Made by a program: the position numbers and the translations under genes. The notes below the pieces were generated by a model, which made no database searches, was not told where the DNA came from, and saw only the letters and a list, made by a program, of their open reading frames with translations. From positions 1 through 11,221 of the forward strand of contig JAKSPX010000022.1 in assembly GCA_024404415.1 (NCBI GenBank): a stretch of DNA of 11,221 nt. The letters run 5' to 3'. Positions 6,071 to 11,221 of this stretch are shown here, piece by piece. How positions within the stretch are numbered: position 1 is the stretch's first letter; each line of letters begins with the position of its first letter. Source of the stretch: Clostridia bacterium (GTDB lineage: Bacteria; Bacillota; Clostridia; Oscillospirales; QAMX01).

Positions 6071-7108
6071 ATGAATATTTCCCCGGATAAGCCCTTCTTC
6101 CTCTTCGGCATGGGTAACCGCGAAAAGCTCTTCTATCAGTCAGGGAAGCTCACCTCCGTCGCATCCGGTGAAGTCCTCTTTTCTTCCGGATATTCGCGTG
6201 AGACCATCACCCCGGAAGCATATTCCGTCACGCTTCTGACCCCCTCCGGCGAGGTCACGATCCTGGAGGACGAGACCTCCGTCCGCATCCTTTCCCGCGA
6301 TGGCGAAAGGGTCCTCTCTTCCTCCCCGCTTTCGCTTCTTTCCTTTGAAGATCATCCCTGCCGCGCATGTATGCGCATCCTCCAGCACGATATCCTCATC
6401 AACGTGATAAACGGCAAGCCGGTGCCGAATTTCTTCGTCTATCAGAAGCCGTGGTACCGCGACGGCGCGATGATGGCTATGGTATTGGAAAAGACCGGCA
6501 ACCTCTCCCTCATCCGCGATTGGGCGGCCTCCCTCACCGAGCTTTATGACCGCAACAACGCGGGGTGCGAGGAAAGTGACAACCTCGGCCAGCTCCTCTT
6601 CATTCTCGCCAAGGCAGGTCTTTCAGAGCATCCCCTCGTCGAAAAGACCATCGAAGAAGCCAAGCGCCGTATGAAATCAGGCGCACTCACCGGCCTTTCC
6701 GATTTTGAAGAACACCCGGTCTACCAGACCAAATGGCTGAAGCTGGGCCTCGAAGCTTTGGGGTGCGATACCTCGTGGGTAAAGATCCCAGACGTTCAGG
6801 ATTCCTACGCCGCCTTATTCTGGATGGACGGACACCGGGAGGAGCCCATTGAGGAGCCCTACAACGACTATTACCCGTACCTTTCCTGGGCGAAGGCACA
6901 CACCTGTGGTTTCACCATGGATAAAACACGCCTTGAAGCGCTTTCACACCCCGTCTATCCGATTTCTTCCGAGACCAACGCCAGCCAGGCAAAATACGAG
7001 CTTCTTCGCCCCTGGCTTCCCGCATACGCCGACGCGCGTCACGCTGCCCCGCACACCTGGCACGCGGCAGAGATGTTTTTATACTTAGCCGACCAGTTTG
7101 GCCTTTGA
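6071..7108 (+). CDS. Uncharacterised six-hairpin-glycosidase-like protein
   Basis: 345 aa, not assignable to a named family with confidence. Residues 1 to ~95 are beta-rich; from about 100 the protein is helical. QKPWYRDGAMMAMVLEKTG (125-143), DRNNAGCEESDNLGQLLFIL (160-179), HPVYQTKWLKLGLEALG (215-231) and the terminal APHTWHAAEMFLYLADQFG (326-344) look like the repeated helix pairs and acidic loop residues of (alpha/alpha)6 glycosidases (six-hairpin superfamily). Candidate catalytic acids are D131, E167/E168/D170 and E334, but I cannot assign roles. At 345 aa it is short for that fold. No signal peptide. ATG 6071 is preceded by AAGGAG 10 nt upstream. First gene of the operon; the GH42-like start lies 14 nt beyond its stop, implying coupled expression. 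Confidence 0.72.
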   Translation: MNISPDKPFFLFGMGNREKLFYQSGKLTSVASGEVLFSSGYSRETITPEAYSVTLLTPSGEVTILEDETSVRILSRDGERVLSSSPLSLLSFEDHPCRACMRILQHDILINVINGKPVPNFFVYQKPWYRDGAMMAMVLEKTGNLSLIRDWAASLTELYDRNNAGCEESDNLGQLLFILAKAGLSEHPLVEKTIEEAKRRMKSGALTGLSDFEEHPVYQTKWLKLGLEALGCDTSWVKIPDVQDSYAALFWMDGHREEPIEEPYNDYYPYLSWAKAHTCGFTMDKTRLEALSHPVYPISSETNASQAKYELLRPWLPAYADARHAAPHTWHAAEMFLYLADQFGL

Positions 7109-7122
7109 AAGGAGATTTTCCC

Positions 7123-9192
7123 ATGCCCGAAAGCAGGATCGTGAGAAATGACCGCGCCTTTCTCCTTGAGATCGACGGCAAAACCATGCCGATGTACGGC
7201 TATATGTCCTATCAGCCCGCAAAAGCGTGCTACGAGGACTTCAAAAAGATCGGCGTCCATCTCTTTTTCACCGGCGTTTACGCGGGTGACCGCGGCATCA
7301 ATCAGCAGAGCGGCATCCGCCCCTTCCGCCCCGGCTTCTGGAAGGGCTACGGCGAATACGATTTTTCCGCCGTCGACGAGGATTTCCGCCTGATCCTCGG
7401 GGACAGCAAACCGGGTGAAAACTACGTCATCCCGCGCCTCATGATCGAGCCGCCCTCCTGGTGGGACAAATGTAACCCCGGTGAGCTCTCCCGCGACGCA
7501 GAGGGTACGCCGATGCACCAATCCTATCACTCCAAAAAGTGGCTTGAGGACACCCGCGAGATGTTCCGTGCCTTCCAGAACTGGCTCGAGAAAAGCGGCT
7601 GGGCAGCCTACGTCCCCGGCTGGCACATCGCCTGCGGCAACACCGAGGAATTTATCCTCCCGCGCCTCCATAACCTCCAATATACCGATTATTCCGCCCC
7701 CGCGAAGGCCGCCTTCCGCGCATGGCTCATCAGGAAATACGGCACGCTTGAAAATCTCAACGCCGCGTGGCACACCGACTATCATTCTTTTGACGATGAC
7801 CTCATCCCCGCGCCCTATCAGCGTATTTTCGCCGCCTACGGCTCCATGCGCGACCTCGAGCGGGAGGCGCAGACCATCGACTTTTATCGCTTCACCAACG
7901 AATCGCTTGCGCACACCGTCTGCGACCTCGCATCTTTGGCCAAGGAGGCTACCGGCGGCAAGCAGGTGATCGGCGCTTTCTTCGGCTACACCTGCTGTGA
8001 CGCGGAGATCGGCCACCACGCCGCCGACATCGTGATGAACTGCGAGGACATCGACTTTTTAGCCAGCCCCTTCGGATACATTCAAAACCGCGCGCAGGGC
8101 ATGGACTGGCCCTTCCACGGCCCGGTGGAGTCGGCGGCTTTACACGGCAAACCGTGGTTCATGGAGGCCGACGTCCGCACCTGCTATTCCGAGCCTCTCA
8201 GCAAGTGCATGACCTTTGCCGACCCCGTCGTGAGTCGCGCCTACGATAGCCCGGTGTGGTCCGGGCCCAAGGACATTGAAGGGTCGCTCGGGCAGATGGG
8301 CAAGGCCTTCGCCCGCGTCCTTACCCACAACACCGCCGTGTGGTGGTTTGATATGTGGGGCGGCTGGTATCATCAGGATCAGCTCATGGCCTTCCACAAA
8401 AAGGCCTTTGAAATTTACAAGGAACACGTTTTCGCGGGCGGCTCGGAAAACGCCGCGCCCATCGCGCTTTTGGAGGACGACGAGACCTTCCTCGAGATCA
8501 ACACCGAAAGCTTTTATTCTTCGCGCCTCGCGACCGAGACGTGGGTGAAATTAGGCCCGGTCGGCACGCCCTACCGCATGTTCCTGATGGACGATTTTGA
8601 TCAGCTCGACCCCGCTTCTTACCGCGTCGCCCTTTTCGCTTCGGCGCATCATTTCACCGAAAAACAGCTCAAAGCGCTTGAAAACTGGAAAAAGGACGGG
8701 CGCGTCCTCATTTTCCTCGGCCCGGTCGACTCATCCATCGCAAGCGGCGTGAAGGTCAAGAGTTGGCCCGAGGCCGAAGAGCACCCGCTTGAAAAAGAGC
8801 TTACCTCAAAGAAGATGCGCCTTGAAGCGCTTCCGGGAGACGTGATCTTCGACCGCGCACCGGACGGCGAATCGGTCTCGCTTTTACGCCGCTTCCGCGA
8901 TTACAGCGTCTTCGTCTCCACGGCCATCCTTCCCGACACCGCCTTCATCCGCCGCCTCACCGCCGGAGCCGCCGGGCGGGTCTATTCCTACGATAACGAC
9001 GTGGTCTACGCAAGCGAAAAATTCGTCGCCGTCCACGCCGCATCGAATGGCATCAAGCGGATCAACGTCAACCGCAAAGTGCGCTTCGTCAACGCCTTTA
9101 CAGGCGAAATACTCCCCGCAAACGAATGCTACGCCGACGTAAAAATGGCGTTCGGCGAGACTTTACTTCTCAGACTTGAAGATCTTGCATAA
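7123..9192 (+). CDS. GH42-like glycosidase (beta-galactosidase superfamily)
   Basis: 689 aa. The N-terminal TIM-barrel part includes MYGYMSYQP (24-32), VIPRLMIEPPSWW (102-114), GWHIACGNTEEF (166-177), RKYGTLENLNAAWHTDYHSF (204-223; the 'YG-LxxLN-AW' block typical of GH42) and KPWFMEAD (343-350). E348 is the expected nucleophile and E175 or E176 the candidate acid/base. Residues ~445-545 look like the GH42 trimerisation/glutamine-amidotransferase-like domain, followed by a small C-terminal beta domain. Family members cleave beta-galactosides or arabinosides; the substrate here is unknown. Start: a TTG at 7105 would add six residues and overlap the upstream stop, but AAAGGAG at 7108-7114 is correctly spaced for ATG 7123. 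No signal peptide, so probably cytoplasmic. Confidence 0.85.
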   Translation: MPESRIVRNDRAFLLEIDGKTMPMYGYMSYQPAKACYEDFKKIGVHLFFTGVYAGDRGINQQSGIRPFRPGFWKGYGEYDFSAVDEDFRLILGDSKPGENYVIPRLMIEPPSWWDKCNPGELSRDAEGTPMHQSYHSKKWLEDTREMFRAFQNWLEKSGWAAYVPGWHIACGNTEEFILPRLHNLQYTDYSAPAKAAFRAWLIRKYGTLENLNAAWHTDYHSFDDDLIPAPYQRIFAAYGSMRDLEREAQTIDFYRFTNESLAHTVCDLASLAKEATGGKQVIGAFFGYTCCDAEIGHHAADIVMNCEDIDFLASPFGYIQNRAQGMDWPFHGPVESAALHGKPWFMEADVRTCYSEPLSKCMTFADPVVSRAYDSPVWSGPKDIEGSLGQMGKAFARVLTHNTAVWWFDMWGGWYHQDQLMAFHKKAFEIYKEHVFAGGSENAAPIALLEDDETFLEINTESFYSSRLATETWVKLGPVGTPYRMFLMDDFDQLDPASYRVALFASAHHFTEKQLKALENWKKDGRVLIFLGPVDSSIASGVKVKSWPEAEEHPLEKELTSKKMRLEALPGDVIFDRAPDGESVSLLRRFRDYSVFVSTAILPDTAFIRRLTAGAAGRVYSYDNDVVYASEKFVAVHAASNGIKRINVNRKVRFVNAFTGEILPANECYADVKMAFGETLLLRLEDLA

Positions 9193-9211
9193 AATATAGG
9201 AGGATTTGTCG

Positions 9212-10447
9212 ATGGAACAGATTTCCCAATCCGACCGCGAAAGGCTCCGCGCCCTCGCTCATCACAAGCGGGAGCTTGCCGAAAACGCGGAAAACGCGCG
9301 CATCATGAAGCTCTGGCGCGCTCAGGCCGAGGGTCGGCGCGACACACCGCCCGTGCGCCTGCTCTATTCCAATTTCTCCGACGCGGTCATCGCCCCCCGG
9401 CATGAATGCGTCGGTGCGGAAGCGCGCAAGATCGAGTGGAAGCTGCTCGACGAGACCGTCGGCCGCGACCTCTTCGGCGACGACACGCCGCTTTCCCCGA
9501 CCTATGATATCCCGCTTTTCGCCTCCGCCGATCCCTTCGGTTCGCACCCCAACCTCACCCGCGCCGAAAATTCCAAGGGCTTCCACATCAACCCCGTCAC
9601 CGACGATCTGGAAGCGGACATCGACCTTTTCAAGCACGGGAGCTTCCATGCCGACCCGGAAGGCACCAAGGCGTGGGCCGACTTCGTCTCGGAGATCATC
9701 GGCGACATCCTCCCGGTGCGGATCACTATGAACGGCCTGACCGCCGCCATGACCAACCCGCTGGTCCAGCTCATCGGCATGGAGAATTATTACCTCGCCA
9801 TGTACGATACCCCCGATGCGCTCCACGACATCATGAACACCGCCTGCACCCTCTACGAAAACTACTTTGATATGCTGGAGGAAAAAGGCCTTCTGCTCCC
9901 GACCAACGACTTTTCCATGCTCCCGCAGGAGTCCTTTGCCTTCACCGACGAGCTTCCGCACGACCACGTGACCTCCACGCGCGAGATGTGGGGCTTCCTC
10001 GAATCGCAGGAGACCACCGCCGTCGCGCCCGAGACCTACGGCGAATTCGTCTACCCCTACATGGACCGCCTCGTGAAGCGCTGGGGGCTTCTCTCCTACG
10101 GCTGCTGCGAGCGCGTGGACAATATTTTCGAGCCTTACCTTTCCCGCTGGAAAAATCTCCGCAAGCTCTCGGTCTCGCCCTTCAACGACGAAAAGAAGGT
10201 CGGCGACCTGCTGCGCGGCGCCAACATCGTCTATTACAGCAAGCCGCGCGCCGAATACGTCACCAATCCCGGCCCGCTGGATGAAGAAGCGACGCTTCTT
10301 TACTTCAAGGGTGTCTGTGAAGCGGCTTCCGGCTGTCTTTTCGAGATCGCCCAGAGAGAGGTCGGCACCATCTTCAACGATTTTAACCGCGGCAGACGCT
10401 ACGTGGAACTCGCGCGCGAGGCCGTGGAAAAATACTGGAAACCGTAA
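9212..10447 (+). CDS. URO-D (uroporphyrinogen decarboxylase)-fold family protein
   Basis: 411 aa. The C-terminal half has the layout of URO-D-superfamily proteins: ETYGEFVYPYMDRLVKRWG (274-292), LSYGCCERVDNIFEPYL (294-310), NLRKLSVSPFND (315-326), then strands and helices ending AREAVEKYW. The Cys298-Cys299 pair in YGCCE is typical of the methyltransferase-like branch (relatives of MtaA/CmuA, which use a cysteine-bound metal), not of haem-pathway HemE, which is also shorter (about 350 aa). No haem-synthesis gene lies nearby. Its place between glycosidases suggests a catabolic or methyl-transfer role (inference). An in-frame TTG at 9206 exists, but AGGAGG (9198-9203) is 8 nt from ATG 9212, the chosen start. 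It begins 19 nt after the GH42-like stop. Confidence 0.8.
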   Translation: MEQISQSDRERLRALAHHKRELAENAENARIMKLWRAQAEGRRDTPPVRLLYSNFSDAVIAPRHECVGAEARKIEWKLLDETVGRDLFGDDTPLSPTYDIPLFASADPFGSHPNLTRAENSKGFHINPVTDDLEADIDLFKHGSFHADPEGTKAWADFVSEIIGDILPVRITMNGLTAAMTNPLVQLIGMENYYLAMYDTPDALHDIMNTACTLYENYFDMLEEKGLLLPTNDFSMLPQESFAFTDELPHDHVTSTREMWGFLESQETTAVAPETYGEFVYPYMDRLVKRWGLLSYGCCERVDNIFEPYLSRWKNLRKLSVSPFNDEKKVGDLLRGANIVYYSKPRAEYVTNPGPLDEEATLLYFKGVCEAASGCLFEIAQREVGTIFNDFNRGRRYVELAREAVEKYWKP

Positions 10448-10479
10448 CAAAATTCATTTTATTACAGGAGGAAAATCAA

Positions 10480-11157
10480 ATGCAGTACAAAATTCAGGGA
10501 GAACCCATGCCCGTCGTCATCTGTAACCTTGAGCCCGGTGAATCCATGATCACCGAAAAGGGCTCCATGGTCTGGATGAGCCCCAACATGATCATGCAGA
10601 CCAATGCCGGCGGCCTCGGCAAGGCGCTCGGGCGCATGTTCTCCGGCGAATCCATCTTCCAGAACATCTACACCGCCTCCGGCGCTCCCGGCATGATCGC
10701 CTTCGGCTCCAGCTTCCCCGGCGCTATCCGCGTCATCGAAGTCACGCCCGATCGCCCCGTCGTGGTGCAGAAATCGGCCTTCCTCGCCGCCACCACCGGC
10801 GTGGAGCTCTCGGTCTTCTTCCAGAAAAAGCTCGGCGCGGGCTTCTTCGGCGGTGAAGGCTTCATCATGCAGAAGCTCTCCGGCCACGGCCTCGCTTTCA
10901 TTGAGATCGACGGCTCCGCCATTGAATACGACCTCGCCTACGGCGAGCAGATGATCGTCGACACCGGCTACCTCGCCATGATGAGCGAATCCTGCTCGCT
11001 CGACATTCAGACGGTCAAGGGCGTAAAAAATGTGCTCTTCGGCGGTGAAGGTCTTTTCAACACCGTCGTCACCGGCCCGGGCCACATCGTCTTACAGACC
11101 ATGCCGCTTTCCAACTTCATCGGCACCATCGCTTCGCACATTCCGCACAAAGACTGA
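10480..11157 (+). CDS. TIGR00266 / AIM24-family protein
   Basis: 225 aa. The pattern LEPGESMITEKGSMVWMSPN (17-36), the glycine-rich GEGFIMQKLSGHG (125-137), ITE/LDI-type beta repeats and TGPGHIVLQTMPL (198-210) identify the TIGR00266/AIM24 family, a double-stranded beta-helix-like fold of unknown biochemical function (yeast AIM24 is mitochondrial). No transmembrane segment is evident. ATG 10480 follows AGGAGG (10466-10471) by 8 nt. It starts 32 nt after the URO-D-like stop with no terminator between, so it is probably the last operon gene, though its role need not be metabolic. Codon use is very C-rich, like its neighbours. Confidence 0.85.
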   Translation: MQYKIQGEPMPVVICNLEPGESMITEKGSMVWMSPNMIMQTNAGGLGKALGRMFSGESIFQNIYTASGAPGMIAFGSSFPGAIRVIEVTPDRPVVVQKSAFLAATTGVELSVFFQKKLGAGFFGGEGFIMQKLSGHGLAFIEIDGSAIEYDLAYGEQMIVDTGYLAMMSESCSLDIQTVKGVKNVLFGGEGLFNTVVTGPGHIVLQTMPLSNFIGTIASHIPHKD

Positions 11158-11199
11158 CACGCTGTCAAAAACGGGGCTGTAAAAAAACTCACAAGACCC

Positions 11200-11221
11200 T
11201 GTCATTCCGAGCCAGCGCCGC
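11200..11221. repeat. Left part of a possible dispersed CATTCCGAG repeat (cut by window edge)
   Basis: TGTCATTCCGAGCCAGCGCC at 11200-11219 resembles the opening of an intergenic palindromic element common in gut Clostridia and other bacteria, whose second half usually reads GAGGAATC or similar. Only the left arm lies in the window, so the call rests on recognition of the opening motif. The preceding 42 bases (11158-11199) show no convincing terminator. Confidence 0.4.

Noticed and set aside
7039..8019. 326-codon minus-strand open frame opposite the GH42-like gene
   Set aside because: Overlaps the end of one recognised gene and the start of another; no recognisable motif or ribosome binding site.
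9212..10447. hemE (haem-pathway uroporphyrinogen decarboxylase)
   Set aside because: Longer than HemE, carries the YGCCE site typical of the methyltransferase-like branch, and no haem gene is adjacent.
9170..10450. 426-codon minus-strand open frame opposite the URO-D-like gene
   Set aside because: Covers the same span as a recognisable plus-strand protein with an AGGAGG site. The antisense product has no recognisable domain.
11155..11167. TGACA-CGC-TGTCA inverted repeat at the stop codon of the TIGR00266 gene as a terminator
   Set aside because: Only a 5-bp stem with no following T tract, so too weak for a rho-independent terminator.

Overview
The window looks like chromosome from an uncultured gut-type member of the Bacillota, most likely a Clostridia/Oscillospiraceae relative. 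This is inference from three things: strong AGGAGG-type ribosome binding sites before almost every gene, G+C-rich codons from about 600 onward, and a clostridial-style ECF sigma factor. No rRNA, tRNA, CRISPR array, transposase or phage gene is visible.

Layout: (1) 1-~500, minus strand: the N-terminal part of an ECF-like sigma factor, cut by the window edge. It has its own ECF-type promoter and is more A+T-rich than the rest. (2) A strong minus-strand terminator at 509-539 closes the next block. (3) 601-5021, minus strand: four closely spaced genes read right to left. They encode a GH99-like/WbsX-type protein, a GH36-like alpha-galactosidase-type hydrolase, an SGNH/GDSL hydrolase and a UlaG-like metallo-beta-lactamase-fold hydrolase. 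(4) 5022-5093: a short divergent intergenic region with a good plus-strand promoter. (5) 5094-5864, plus strand: an AAC(3)-family N-acetyltransferase followed by a hairpin-plus-T-tract terminator. (6) 6005-11157, plus strand: a near-consensus promoter and four tightly spaced genes. These encode a short six-hairpin-glycosidase-like protein of unknown function, a GH42-like glycosidase, a URO-D-fold protein and a TIGR00266/AIM24-family protein. (7) The last ~20 bases resemble the left half of a dispersed 'CATTCCGAG' repeat.

Taken together, 601-10447 reads as a carbohydrate-handling locus. Three or four glycosidase-fold proteins sit with enzymes that could remove decorations (SGNH esterase, lactonase-like MBL protein), acetylate an amino group (AAC(3)-like) or move a methyl group (URO-D fold). 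None of the nine complete proteins shows an obvious signal peptide, and no transporter, phosphotransferase component or sugar-responsive regulator is in view. If this is a pathway, it acts in the cytoplasm on small imported glycosides. The substrate cannot be deduced from the sequence. The most interesting points are this unusual enzyme combination, the altered acid/base motif of the GH42-like protein, the conserved catalytic pair of the GH99-like protein, and the URO-D protein embedded in a glycosidase operon.
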